NCBI GenBank assembly: GCA_903820035.1 | Contig: CAIJFT010000405.1 | Span: forward strand, 1 to 64,000 | DNA length: 64,000 nt | Direction of reading: 5' to 3' | Source of the DNA: an uncultured Opitutia bacterium | Lineage (GTDB): Bacteria; Verrucomicrobiota; Verrucomicrobiia; Opitutales; Opitutaceae | In this document: positions 16,728 to 27,975 of the stretch, in pieces | How the letters are laid out: each line of letters begins with the position of its first letter | How positions within the stretch are numbered: the stretch's first letter is position 1 | The notes under the pieces: model-generated | What the model was told of the DNA's origin: nothing | The model's database searches: none | Seen by the model: the letters and a program-made list of their open reading frames with translations, nothing else | Program-made: the position numbers and the translations under genes

Positions 16728-17672
16728 ATGTTATCGTCGGGCTCGTTCAAATTTTTCCGTTTCTCGGGCGTGCAGGTGTACGTACACTGGTCGTGGTTCA
16801 TCGTGGCGTGGCTGGAGATTTCCACCCGCGGCAATGCCTACAGTTCGCCGGTCTGGAACGTCGTCGAGTACCTCGGGCTCTTCGGCATCGTGCTGCTCCA
16901 CGAATTCGGCCACCTGTTCGCGTGCCGGCAGGTTGGCGGCAAGGCCGACCAAATCGTGCTCTGGCCGCTCGGTGGGGTGGCGATGGGCCGGCCGCCGCCG
17001 CGGCCCGGGGCGGAACTCTGGACGATCGCTGCGGGCCCCCTGGTGAATGTGGTGCTGTTTCCCGTCCTCATGCTGGCGACGATGGGCTTTTCCGCCGCCG
17101 GCCTCGGCGCGACACTGCCCGATCTGGAGCGGCTCCTGTTCATGCTCTGGCTGATCAACAAGTGGCTGCTGATTTTCAACCTGCTGCCCATTTACCCGCT
17201 CGATGGTGGCCAGATCCTGCGCTCGCTGCTGTGGTTCGGCCTCGGTCGCGCGCGTAGCCTGCAGATCGCCGCCGGGATCGGCCTCGCGGGGATCGCCCTG
17301 CTCGTCATGTACCGGTTGCAGACGCGCGCGGACGACTGGCTGTGGACCCTGTGCCTCGCGTTCTTCCTGGGGCAGCAATGTTTTTCCGGCTTCCGGCACG
17401 CGGCTGCGCTGCTCGCGCTCGAGAAACTCCCGCGGTATGCCGGGTACTCGTGCCGCTCCTGTCAGGCGTCGCCGCCGCGCGGCCCCATCTGGTTGTGTCA
17501 GTCCTGCGGCCAGCGCTTCGATGCTTTTGCGAACGACGCGGTGTGCCCGCATTGCCGGAACCGGCTCGCGGCCATCGCCTGCGTCGACTGTGGCACCGCG
17601 CTCCCGCTCGAGCGCTGGGAGAACGTGCCTCGGGCCCGCTCGGCGGATGCGCCGCCGATCATTGATGTTTGA
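16728..17672 (+). CDS. M50-family (site-2 protease-like) membrane metalloprotease with C-terminal zinc ribbons
   Basis: LLHEFGHLFACRQVGG; NLLPIYPLDGGQILRSL; four CxxC motifs in the C-terminus. Confidence 0.87.
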   Translation: MLSSGSFKFFRFSGVQVYVHWSWFIVAWLEISTRGNAYSSPVWNVVEYLGLFGIVLLHEFGHLFACRQVGGKADQIVLWPLGGVAMGRPPPRPGAELWTIAAGPLVNVVLFPVLMLATMGFSAAGLGATLPDLERLLFMLWLINKWLLIFNLLPIYPLDGGQILRSLLWFGLGRARSLQIAAGIGLAGIALLVMYRLQTRADDWLWTLCLAFFLGQQCFSGFRHAAALLALEKLPRYAGYSCRSCQASPPRGPIWLCQSCGQRFDAFANDAVCPHCRNRLAAIACVDCGTALPLERWENVPRARSADAPPIIDV

Positions 17673-17770
17673 GCGGCGCCCGCGCGGGAAACGATGGAAT
17701 TCCGCCCGTTTTGCCTGTTGCCGGGCGGGGCTCCCCGCCATCTTCCGGGTTCTTCACCCCTGACTTCCCC

Positions 17771-18559
17771 ATGAAACTTCGCCTGCCCCCTGTCCCCGTT
17801 GTCCTGCTCGGATCCTTTGTGCTGCTCGCGTCCGCCCTGCGCGCCGACGTCGGGGTCGGCGCCAAGCCGCTCCCCGGGGCGGAGGTCATCCTCGACGGCA
17901 CGCGGGCCACGCTCGATGCGAAGTGGACCTACTGGCAGGGACCGCGTTTCGCCTCCTCGCTTCCGATCAAGTGGAAGCTGGTGAACGATCCGGTGGACGC
18001 GGGCATGGTGCTGCAGAGCGACGACCCCGCGGTCACGAAGGGCAAGTACGGCACGGCGGACATCGTGACGAACAAAGCCTACCGGGATTTCCGGCTGCAC
18101 CTCGAGTTCCTCGTGATGCAGCCGGGCGGCAACAGCGGCGTGTACCTGCAGAACCGTTACGAGATCCAGATCCAGGACGGCGATGCGACTAAGCACGGCA
18201 TGGGCGCGGTGATCAACGAGACGCCATCGCCGTACTTTCTCTACAAGGGCATCCGCCAGTGGAACGCGTACGACATCCAGTTCCGCGCCGCGCGGTTCAA
18301 GGACGGCAAGCTCGTCGACAAGGCCCGGGTGACGCTCTTCTTCAACGGCGTGAAGATCCACGCGAACCAGGAGATCAACCAGGTGTGGGGCGGGGCGAAC
18401 TCGGGGCTCGACGGCGGCAACGACGGCGGTCGCGGCATCACCGATACCCCCGGCGGCCTGAAGCTGCAGTGCGAGGGCCATGACGTGCGCTTCCGGAATG
18501 CCTGGATCAAGGAGCTGACCTTGGATCGCCCGCAGACGAACTTCGCGCCGGAGAATTGA
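17771..18559 (+). CDS. DUF1080 / 3-keto-disaccharide hydrolase-like secreted protein
   Basis: MKLRLPPVPVVLLGSFVLLASALRAD signal; DFRLHLEFLVMQPGGNSGVYLQNRYEIQIQD. Confidence 0.85.
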   Translation: MKLRLPPVPVVLLGSFVLLASALRADVGVGAKPLPGAEVILDGTRATLDAKWTYWQGPRFASSLPIKWKLVNDPVDAGMVLQSDDPAVTKGKYGTADIVTNKAYRDFRLHLEFLVMQPGGNSGVYLQNRYEIQIQDGDATKHGMGAVINETPSPYFLYKGIRQWNAYDIQFRAARFKDGKLVDKARVTLFFNGVKIHANQEINQVWGGANSGLDGGNDGGRGITDTPGGLKLQCEGHDVRFRNAWIKELTLDRPQTNFAPEN

Positions 18560-18665
18560 GGTCCGCCCCGGGGTCCGTGCGTTCCGCTTCATGCGCCAAC
18601 GGGCGGGCAAATCGCCGGTTGACGATCCCCGCGCGCCGCGGCGACCGTGACCCCTGCCAAAAACC

Positions 18666-19751
18666 ATGATCCGCGTCTTCGTTTCCGGTTGTTACGACAT
18701 CCTCCATGCGGGCCATGTGCAGTTTTTCCGCGAGGCGCGCGCCCTCGGCGATCACCTCACGGTGTGCTTTGCTTCGAACGACGTGCTGTGGATCCACAAG
18801 CAGCGTCGCAGTTCGCTCCCCGACGAGCACAAGCAGGCCCTGCTCGCGGCCTTCAAGGTGGTGGACGAGGTCGTCGTCGGCACCGGGCTCGAAGAGGGGA
18901 TTGATTTCCGGGAACACTTCCTGCGGTTGAAGCCCGACATTTTGGCGGTGACGGATGACGACAAGTACGGGCCTTTGAAACGGGCGCTCTGTGCCGACGT
19001 CGGTGCGCGTTATGTCGTGATGCCGAAGACGCCGCCGCAATTCACCCCCATCTCCACGACGCAGATCGTGCGTTTTATCCGGGCTCCCCAGGTGGCGCCG
19101 CTGCGGGTGGATTTCGGCGGCGGCTGGCTTGACGTGCCGCGCCTCGCGCGGCCGGGCGCCTTTGTGGTGAACTGCGCGATTTCGCCGACGGTGTCGCTGC
19201 GCGACTGGCCCTATGAGCGTAATGCCGGTCTGGGTGGTTCGGGTGCGTGGGCGTTGCTCAATGGCAAAGACGGGGTTGGCGCCGAGCTCGATTTGGGGGT
19301 GGGCTGGCAGGATCCGGCGGTGATCGCGGAGACCGGACTGTGCGTGTGGCGCAGCGGCCCGCGACCGTTGCTCGACGTGAAGTCCAACGGGGAGTTTCTG
19401 GCCGGCCGGATGGCGTTGTACTGGACGGGTATGTCGCACGACACGCCGGGCATCGTGCATGGCGCCCGGGATTACGACGGCATTGCCCGGGCCGGCGCGA
19501 CCGCCCGCGCCGCGGTGTGGGGTAATGATCTTTCCGGCCTGGCCGATGCGGTGCGGCAGTCGTATGCGGTGCAGCGGGCCGAGGGCATGGCGGAGTTGCC
19601 GGCCGACCTGCCCGGCGCGCTCGCGTCGAAGTACTGCGGCGGCGGCTTTGGCGGCTACGCGGTGTACCTCTTTGCCGAAATCGCGCAGCGCGACGCGGCG
19701 TGCGCCCGGCCGCATTTCCGTCCGATCGAGCCGTTCGTCGCGACGCGGTAG
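18666..19751 (+). CDS. Fusion of a cytidylyltransferase-like domain and a GHMP kinase-like domain
   Basis: N-terminus VFVSGCYDILHAGHVQFFREAR...PISTTQIVRFIR; C-terminus PLRVDFGGGWLDVPRLARPGAFVVNCAISP, GLGGSGAWAL, KYCGGGFGGYAVYLF. Confidence 0.85.
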   Translation: MIRVFVSGCYDILHAGHVQFFREARALGDHLTVCFASNDVLWIHKQRRSSLPDEHKQALLAAFKVVDEVVVGTGLEEGIDFREHFLRLKPDILAVTDDDKYGPLKRALCADVGARYVVMPKTPPQFTPISTTQIVRFIRAPQVAPLRVDFGGGWLDVPRLARPGAFVVNCAISPTVSLRDWPYERNAGLGGSGAWALLNGKDGVGAELDLGVGWQDPAVIAETGLCVWRSGPRPLLDVKSNGEFLAGRMALYWTGMSHDTPGIVHGARDYDGIARAGATARAAVWGNDLSGLADAVRQSYAVQRAEGMAELPADLPGALASKYCGGGFGGYAVYLFAEIAQRDAACARPHFRPIEPFVATR

Positions 19752-19835
19752 GGCGCGCGAGGTAGGCCCGGCCGTGGGCTGGGCGATGCGTTCGAAATGC
19801 CCGGCCGGCGGCCGGGCCTACCTCGCGCCTCCGCC

Positions 19836-19839
<4 letters not shown>
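19748..19839. repeat. Long imperfect inverted repeat (REP-like, GTAG heads) between convergent genes
   Basis: GTAGGGCGCGC-GAGGTAGGCCCGGCCG ... CGGCCGGGCCTACCTC-GCGCCTCCGCCCTAC. Confidence 0.85.
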
Positions 19840-21305
<1,466 letters not shown>

Positions 21306-21479
21306 GAGTGAAAGCGTTGGAGTAAGTAACCAACGGGATACTTCGGGCCGGCCGTGGATTCAAGCCGGCATTCGGGGATCGGCGGCCGGAAATGAATTTG
21401 GGGCGGATCGCGCGGGGAACCTCGCCGGAGGCCAGCGCGCTTGCGCGCGCCTTCGGCCGCAGCGCAACCTGGGTTTTTC

Positions 21480-22484
21480 CTAGTACGCGAAGAAAAATTC
21501 CTGCAGCGCGGCGCGGTCCGCCGTCTGCGTGAGGCCCAGTTGCAGGAGGACGCGGGCCTTTTGCGGATTAAGTTCGTCGGCGGCGATGAAGCCGAGGGCG
21601 TCGTCGTCGATCTCGATGTTGCGCTCCACCACACCGCCGCCGGTGCGCGAGCTGCGGACGACGGCGAGGCCTTGGCGCGCGGCGTCCGCGGCGGCGTGCA
21701 GCGCGGCCGCACCAAGGTTGCCGTCGCCGACGCCGGCGAGCACGAGGCCGCGGGCTCCGGCGCGGACCGCCGCGTCGATGAGCGCGCGGTCCATGCCGGC
21801 GTGCGCATAGACGATGTCCACCCGCGGCAGCGCAGTGAGCCCGGCGACGGAAAACACGCTCTGCGCGGTGTGGCGGCGCGTCGGCGGGGCGTAGAGGTGG
21901 AACCGGCCGCTGTTGACCAGGCCGGCGAGGCCGCGGTGCGTGGCGCGGAACGTGCCGACCTGGGTGGTGTTGGTCTTGGCGACCTCGCGGGCAAAATGGA
22001 TTTCGTCGTTGGCGACCACGAGCACGCCGCGGCGCCGCATCTCGGGACATGCCGCCACGGCGACGGCGTTGTAGAGGTTCATCGGGCCGTCGGCGCTGAT
22101 GGCGGTGGCGGGGCGCATCGCGCCAACCAGCACCACGGGTTTGTCCGAGCGCAGGACAAGATTCAGGAAAAAGGCCGTCTCCTCCATGGTGTCGGTCCCG
22201 TGGGTGATCACGAGTCCGGCAAGGGTCGGGTCGTCGAGCGCGGCCTGGGCGCGGGCGGCGAGGCGCAGCCACGTGGCGTCGTCCATGTCCTGGCTGCCGA
22301 TGGCGGCGACCGCTTCGACCTCGAGGTGGGCCAGTGCCGACACCTGCGGCACGGCGGCAAGCAGTGCGTCGGTGGAGAACGCGGCGGCCTTGTAACCGCG
22401 CGTGCCGTCGACCTGTGCGCCGGCGATGGTTCCGCCCGTGGCGAGAATGCGGAGGCGGGGCAGGGCGGCGGAACCGGCGGGCAT
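21480..22484 (-). CDS. L-asparaginase
   Basis: LRILATGGTIAGAQVDGTRGYKAA; GLVITHGTDTMEETAFFLNLVL. Confidence 0.93.
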   Translation of the reverse strand: MPAGSAALPRLRILATGGTIAGAQVDGTRGYKAAAFSTDALLAAVPQVSALAHLEVEAVAAIGSQDMDDATWLRLAARAQAALDDPTLAGLVITHGTDTMEETAFFLNLVLRSDKPVVLVGAMRPATAISADGPMNLYNAVAVAACPEMRRRGVLVVANDEIHFAREVAKTNTTQVGTFRATHRGLAGLVNSGRFHLYAPPTRRHTAQSVFSVAGLTALPRVDIVYAHAGMDRALIDAAVRAGARGLVLAGVGDGNLGAAALHAAADAARQGLAVVRSSRTGGGVVERNIEIDDDALGFIAADELNPQKARVLLQLGLTQTADRAALQEFFFAY

Positions 22485-22707
22485 GGCGCAATGAGACGCA
22501 ACTCCGCCGCCGCGGCAAACCCAAGCGCTGGGGGGAACGGGACGTCCGGGGTCAAAGAAATGGCGAGCGCTACGCCCCGTTCTTTCCGATCTCCCGGTTC
22601 ATGCTGCGGCCGTTCGTCGGTCGCGGGTGAGGGGTGGGGCCTGAAAGAAGGCGCGCGCCGGCTCGACGTCGCGCCTGCTTCCCGCAAGCTCGGCGCGTCG
22701 TCACCCC

Positions 22708-24006
22708 ATGAAAACTCCCCTCGCGTCCCGTCGCTCGTTCCTCAAGTCCGGCCTTGCCGGGGTGCTCGCCGCGGGCGTCGCACCGCAGTTTATCCCGGCC
22801 CGGCTCCTCGGCGCGCAGGCGCCTTCGAAAAAAGTCACGCTTGGCTGCATCGGCGTCGGCGCGCACGGCTTCGGGGTGAACCTGAAATCATTCCTGCAGG
22901 AGGACGACTGTCAGGTGGTCGCGGTTTGCGATGTGTGGGGCAAGCGGCGCACCGTGGCCCGGCAGGAAGTCGACCAGAAGTATGGCACCAAGGGTTGCAC
23001 CGAAATCGCGGATTTCCGCACGCTGCTCGAACGCCCCGACATTGATGTCGTGGTGATTTCGACGCCCGACCACTGGCACGTGACGATGGCGCTGGCCGCG
23101 CTCAGGGCGGGCAAAAAGGTTTTCTGCGAAAAACCCACGCTGACGATCGCCGAGGGGCGCGAACTGGTGGACGCGTTTGCCCGGCAGAACGCGATGTTCG
23201 CCACCGGGCTCGAGGACCGGTCGGTCATCCAATATTACAAGATGGCCGAGGTCGTGCGGAACGGCGGCATCGGCCAACTCCAGCGCATCAAGGTCGGCCT
23301 GCCGACCAAGCCGGTCGTCCCCCTCGAGCAACCCGTGCCCGTGCCGTCGGACCTCAATTACGAGATGTGGCTCGGGCCGGCGCCGCACCGGCCGTACACC
23401 CCGACGCTGACGGATGCGCAGGTGTGGCGGCAGATCCGCGATTTCTCCGGTGGCTCGCTCACCGACTGGGGCGCGCATCTCGTCGACACCGCGCAGGTCG
23501 CCAATTTTGCGGAAAATTCCAGCCCAGTCGCCGTCACCGGCAAGGGCATCATCCCGCCCAACGTGATGAACACCGTGCCGCACACCTATAACATCACCTA
23601 CACTTACGCGAACGGCGTCGTGCTTGAGGTCGCCAACGACGGGCCGTCGATCCGCTTCGAGGGCACCAAGGGCTGGGTCGGTAACAAGGGTTGGCTGGGT
23701 CGGCTGGAGGCGAGCGACATGGAGGTCTTCCGCAAGACCTACGATCCGGCGACGAGCAAGATTTGGCGGATGCGGCCGCGTGAGCACCGTGATTTTCTCA
23801 ACTGCCTCAAGGACGGTCAGCCGCCGATGTATACGGCGGAGGCGCTGCATCGCCTGAGCACGACGCTGCATCTCGGCTCGATCGCGATGGAACTCGACCG
23901 GCCGCTGAAGTGGGACCCGAAGACGGAGCAGTTCGACGACGCGGGGGCCAACGCCCTCCGCTCGCGCCCGCGCCGCGACGATTGGAAAAAACTGCCGCGT
24001 GCGTGA
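22708..24006 (+). CDS. Gfo/Idh/MocA-family oxidoreductase with Tat signal
   Basis: MKTPLASRRSFLKSGLAGVLAAG; VTLGCIGVGAHGFGVNLKSFL; GKKVFCEKPTLTIAEGREL. Confidence 0.92.
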   Translation: MKTPLASRRSFLKSGLAGVLAAGVAPQFIPARLLGAQAPSKKVTLGCIGVGAHGFGVNLKSFLQEDDCQVVAVCDVWGKRRTVARQEVDQKYGTKGCTEIADFRTLLERPDIDVVVISTPDHWHVTMALAALRAGKKVFCEKPTLTIAEGRELVDAFARQNAMFATGLEDRSVIQYYKMAEVVRNGGIGQLQRIKVGLPTKPVVPLEQPVPVPSDLNYEMWLGPAPHRPYTPTLTDAQVWRQIRDFSGGSLTDWGAHLVDTAQVANFAENSSPVAVTGKGIIPPNVMNTVPHTYNITYTYANGVVLEVANDGPSIRFEGTKGWVGNKGWLGRLEASDMEVFRKTYDPATSKIWRMRPREHRDFLNCLKDGQPPMYTAEALHRLSTTLHLGSIAMELDRPLKWDPKTEQFDDAGANALRSRPRRDDWKKLPRA

Positions 24007-24102
24007 GGCCCGGCGGGGCGGCTTGCGCCCTGCCGCCACCTGACCCGCGATCGTTCTTCCTTGTTGGGGAAACGCCGCGGCGAGCGGGCTCCGCGGTGCG
24101 GG

Positions 24103-25197
24103 CTACGGCGTCGCCGTGGCGGGGAGCTCCACCCAGAACACCGAGCCGCCGTCGGCGGGAAAGTCGGCGCCGACGACTCCGCCCTGGGCCTCGGCGAGGC
24201 GTTTGACGATGGCCAGGCCCAGCCCGGAGCTGGTTTCTCCGCCGGTCGGCAGGTTGGAGATTTTGGCAAACTCCAGGAATAATTTTCCCCGTTCCGCTTC
24301 GCGCACGCCCGGGCCCTGATCCCTCACTTCCACCCGCCAGCGCGGCGTGGTCAACGCGGCGCTGACCGTCACCCGGGTGCCGGCCGGGCTGTATTTGAGC
24401 GCATTGGACACGTAGTTGGTCAGGATCTGATGGCAGCGGGAGCGGTTACCGCAGGCGGGGGTGGTGCCCGCCGGTTTTTCCCAGTGCAACTCGATCCGCT
24501 TGCTTGCGGCTGCGAAGGCCTGTTGTTCCAACACCTGACCGATGAGCTCGATCAGGTCGAACGGCAGGCCCAGGCCGGGGTCGGATTGATCCTCCAGCAG
24601 GCGGAGCGAGAGAAAGTCCTCGATGATGGCATTCATCCGGCGGGCGGCCGACTCGATCCTTTGCAGGGCCTTCGCCGTCACCGGGCTTGGCTTGTCCAAC
24701 CGGCCGAGGTGGATCGAGCTGGTGATGGTTGAAAGCGGATTGCGCAGGTCGTGGGCGGCGATGCGCATGAATCGGCTGCGTTCCTCCAGCAGGGCGGCGA
24801 GCTCCCGCTTTTGGCGCGCCAGGGTCAGGTGGGTCGCGACCCGCGCCAGGACCTCTTCGGCCTGATAGGGCTTCGTGATGTAGTCGAGTCCGCCGGCCTG
24901 AAAACCGCGTAGCTTGTCGCTCGTCTCCGCGAGTGCGGTGGTGAAGAGCACGGGGATGTCCTTGGTCGCGGCGCCGGCGCGGAGCCGGCGGCAGGTTTCC
25001 AAGCCGTCGACCTCCGGCATCATGACATCGAGCAAAATCAGGTCCGGCTTTATGCTCAGCGCCAACTCCAGCGCGGCCGCGCTGCCCGTGGCGACGATCA
25101 CCTGGTAGCCCGCGCCGCTCAGCACCTTGGTCATGATCCGTAGATTGGTGGGGGTGTCGTCGACGACCAGGAGGGTGGCTTTGGGATTCAGGGACAT
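24103..25197 (-). CDS. Response regulator receiver-histidine kinase hybrid
   Basis: LLVVDDTPTNLRIMTKVLSGAGYQV...PDLILLDVMMPEVDGLE; RIAAHDLRNPLSTITSSI; TSSGLGLAIVKRLAEAQGG. Confidence 0.93.
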   Translation of the reverse strand: MSLNPKATLLVVDDTPTNLRIMTKVLSGAGYQVIVATGSAAALELALSIKPDLILLDVMMPEVDGLETCRRLRAGAATKDIPVLFTTALAETSDKLRGFQAGGLDYITKPYQAEEVLARVATHLTLARQKRELAALLEERSRFMRIAAHDLRNPLSTITSSIHLGRLDKPSPVTAKALQRIESAARRMNAIIEDFLSLRLLEDQSDPGLGLPFDLIELIGQVLEQQAFAAASKRIELHWEKPAGTTPACGNRSRCHQILTNYVSNALKYSPAGTRVTVSAALTTPRWRVEVRDQGPGVREAERGKLFLEFAKISNLPTGGETSSGLGLAIVKRLAEAQGGVVGADFPADGGSVFWVELPATATP

Positions 25198-25515
25198 GGC
25201 GGGGAGGTGTTGGCCGGGCTGCGATCGGGAGGCGGGCGGATCGCCTCGTTCCGGAACCACCGGCCGCGCCACCGGCCCTGCGGGTGGTTGTCGTGGTGGC
25301 CGCGGATCAAGGGCATTACTCTATCGGTCCAGCGTACGGATGGTTCACCTGAGATTGCGATATAAAGGCGTTTTGGGTCCGGTCGCGGCGGGTGCGCCGT
25401 TCGCGGTGTCTCCGCGTTTTGGCGACGCGGGGGCTAAATTTCGGTTTCCTTTGCCTGTGATCACTGCGATGGCTTTGGCCGTATCCGGTCGCTCCGACCT
25501 TTTCCCCGCGCCCGC

Positions 25516-26784
25516 ATGAGCCCCGCCGCCCCTCCTTCGCGCCCGCCGCCCTCCGGCGTAGACGGGGCCACCTACGCCGTCGTGGTGCTGACCGCGATGA
25601 ACCTCCTCAACTACGTCGACCGCTGGGTGCCGTCGGCGGTGAAGGATCTTTTCAAGAAAGATCTCGGGTTGACCGACCAGCAGACGGCCTTGCCGCTTTC
25701 GGCGTTCATCATCGTGTACATGCTGGCGAGCCCCGTGTTCGGCTCCCTCGCCGAACGCGGACCGCGCAAGCTCCTGGTCGGCGCGGGTGTCGCCATCTGG
25801 TCCCTCGCCACGGCGGGCGCGGCGTTGGCCGGGAGTTTCTATGCCCTGCTGGTGGCCCGGGCGCTCGTCGGGATCGGTGAGGCCGCCTACGCGACGATCG
25901 CGCCGTCGCTGATCGCGGATTTTTTTCCACCGGACAAGCGCAACAAGGTCTTCACGATCTTCTACGTCGCGACCCCGGTGGGCTCGGCCATCGGCTTTGC
26001 GCTCGGCGGTTTCCTCGGCGAACACTGGGGGTGGCGCGCCGCCTTTCTCGCGGTCGGCCTGCCCGGGCTGCTCGTGGCTTTGCTCGCGCTGACGATGAAG
26101 GAGCCGTTGCGCGGCCGGTTTGATGAAAAAAAGGTGGCGCCGCCACCGTGGTCGACGGCCTTGCGCACGTTGGCCGGACACAAGCAATACGTCGTGACCG
26201 TCGCGGGCTACACCGCGGTGACGTTTGCGACGGGCGGCATTGCCGACTGGCTGGCGACCTTTCTTTCACGGCACCGCGGCATGGCCTTGGACCAGGCCGG
26301 CTTTCTCGTCGGTGTCGTGACCGTGGTCGGTGGGCTCGGCGGTACGGTGGTCGGCGGTCTGGTGGCGGATCGTGCGAAACGTTACACGCGCCAAGCCTAT
26401 CTCGCGGTGAGCGGACTCGCGCTGATCCCGGCGGTCGTCCTCACCTTCGTCGCGCTGTATGTCGCCGCCTCGCCGGCCGTCATCCTCGGCTGTATTCTCG
26501 TCGCGCAGTTTTTTCTCTGGGCCTACAACGCCCCGGTGAACGCGATCATCGTCAACGCCGTCGACGGCAGCATGCGGGCGCGCGCTTTCGGCGTCTCGAT
26601 CCTGTGCATCCATTTGTTCGGCGATGCGGCGAGTCCGCCGCTGATCGGCGAAGTCAGCGACCGGATGAACAACCTGCCGCTTGCCCTCGGGATGGTGCCG
26701 GTGGCGATCGGCGTCGGTGCGGTGATCTGGATCGCCGGTTGGCGGCTGCTTCCCGATCACGCGCCGGAAAGCCCCGCGCCATGA
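25516..26784 (+). CDS. MFS transporter
   Basis: Twelve-helix-like hydrophobic pattern; MNLLNYVDRWVPSAVKDLFKKDLGLTDQQTALPLSAFIIVYMLASPVFGSLAERGPRKLLVGAGVAIWSL. Confidence 0.92.
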   Translation: MSPAAPPSRPPPSGVDGATYAVVVLTAMNLLNYVDRWVPSAVKDLFKKDLGLTDQQTALPLSAFIIVYMLASPVFGSLAERGPRKLLVGAGVAIWSLATAGAALAGSFYALLVARALVGIGEAAYATIAPSLIADFFPPDKRNKVFTIFYVATPVGSAIGFALGGFLGEHWGWRAAFLAVGLPGLLVALLALTMKEPLRGRFDEKKVAPPPWSTALRTLAGHKQYVVTVAGYTAVTFATGGIADWLATFLSRHRGMALDQAGFLVGVVTVVGGLGGTVVGGLVADRAKRYTRQAYLAVSGLALIPAVVLTFVALYVAASPAVILGCILVAQFFLWAYNAPVNAIIVNAVDGSMRARAFGVSILCIHLFGDAASPPLIGEVSDRMNNLPLALGMVPVAIGVGAVIWIAGWRLLPDHAPESPAP

Positions 26785-27674
26785 GCGCCAGCCGCGTCAG
26801 GAGCGTGTGCGGGTACGTCGCGTTTGCCGCGGCCGTTTGCCTTGGCGGCGGTTGGGTGCGCGGCGCCGCGCCGGATTTGTCCACGACCCTCGCGCCCGAT
26901 CTCGCCGTGCCCTCGGCGCAGACCGCGGCCCCGGCGCCGGGCCGGCGCAGCGTGCAGACCGGTGCGGGGTGGGAGGGCACGGCGGTGCATCACACGCTTT
27001 ATCTTCCGACCGACTGGACGCCTGGAAGAAAATATCCGGTCCTCGTCGAATACGCGGGCAACGGCGGCTACAAAAACGCCTACGGCGATGTCTCCGACGG
27101 CAGCGTCGAGGGCTGCCGGCTCGGCTACGGCCTCAGCGGCGGCCGCGGGTTCCTTTGGTTGTGCCTGCCGTTTGTCGAGGCCGACGCGGGCGGCAAACGC
27201 AACGCGGTGAAGTGGTGGGGCGACGTCGCCGAGACCAAGCGCTACTGCCTCGCCACGGTGCGCGACGTCGTGGCGCGGTTCGGCGGCGACGAACGCGCCG
27301 TGATCTTTCTCGGCTTCTCGCGCGGCGCCATCGCCGCCAATTACATCGGACTTCACGACGACGAGATCGCGGGGCTCTGGCGTGCGTTCATCTGCCACAG
27401 CCACTACGACGGCGTGAGCGAACGCTGGCCTTACCCCGGCGCCGACCGCGCGTCCGCGTTGGTCCGCCTGCGCCGGCTCGGCCACCGGCCGCAGTTCATC
27501 AGCCAGGAGGGCTCGACGCAGGCCACGCGGGACTGGCTGGTGAGTACGGGGGTCGCCGGGCGGTGGACGTTCGTGGATATTCCGTTTCGCAATCACTCGC
27601 CCGATTGGACGTTGCGTGATCTGCCGGCGCGCCGCGAAGCCCGCGCTTGGTTGGCCGCCGTTTTGGCCGATTAA
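26781..27674 (+). CDS. Secreted esterase/hydrolase-like protein
   Basis: VHHTLYLPTDWTPGRKYPVLVEYAGNGGY...AVIFLGFSRGAIAANYIGLHDDEIAGLWRAFICHSHYDG; signal peptide; ATGA overlap with MFS gene. Confidence 0.75.
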   Translation: MSASRVRSVCGYVAFAAAVCLGGGWVRGAAPDLSTTLAPDLAVPSAQTAAPAPGRRSVQTGAGWEGTAVHHTLYLPTDWTPGRKYPVLVEYAGNGGYKNAYGDVSDGSVEGCRLGYGLSGGRGFLWLCLPFVEADAGGKRNAVKWWGDVAETKRYCLATVRDVVARFGGDERAVIFLGFSRGAIAANYIGLHDDEIAGLWRAFICHSHYDGVSERWPYPGADRASALVRLRRLGHRPQFISQEGSTQATRDWLVSTGVAGRWTFVDIPFRNHSPDWTLRDLPARREARAWLAAVLAD

Positions 27675-27897
27675 GGAGACGGCCGGCGTTTCCTGCAGTT
27701 GAAAACAAGTCCGGGCGGTGGGGCCGCAACCGACCCCATCGGGCCGGATCGAAACGTCGATCGGGCCGAAACGACCCGATGCGGGCAACCGGTCCCACCG
27801 ATTGTTCTCTCAACCCTCAACTCCCCGCGCTCAACCTCCGCAGCCTGACTCCGCTCTCGACAATCCCCCGCCATTCCCGTCTCGTGCCGTCGTCCGC

Positions 27898-27975
27898 ATG
27901 AATCTCCGCGCCGTCATTATTGCCGCCATTATTATGATGCCTCTGGCATCAGGGCGGCGGCGCGTGACCACTTAA
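27898..27975 (+). CDS. Candidate leader peptide MNLRAVIIAAIIMMPLASGRRRVTT
   Basis: 26-codon ORF with codons GTC ATT ATT GCC GCC ATT ATT ATG ATG; followed by attenuator-type alternative hairpins in front of a threonine dehydratase-type gene. Confidence 0.75.
   Translation: MNLRAVIIAAIIMMPLASGRRRVTT

Noticed and set aside
21424-21468. GC-rich dyad after the asparaginase gene
   Set aside because: Imperfect arms and no T tract; not clearly a terminator or a repeat family member.
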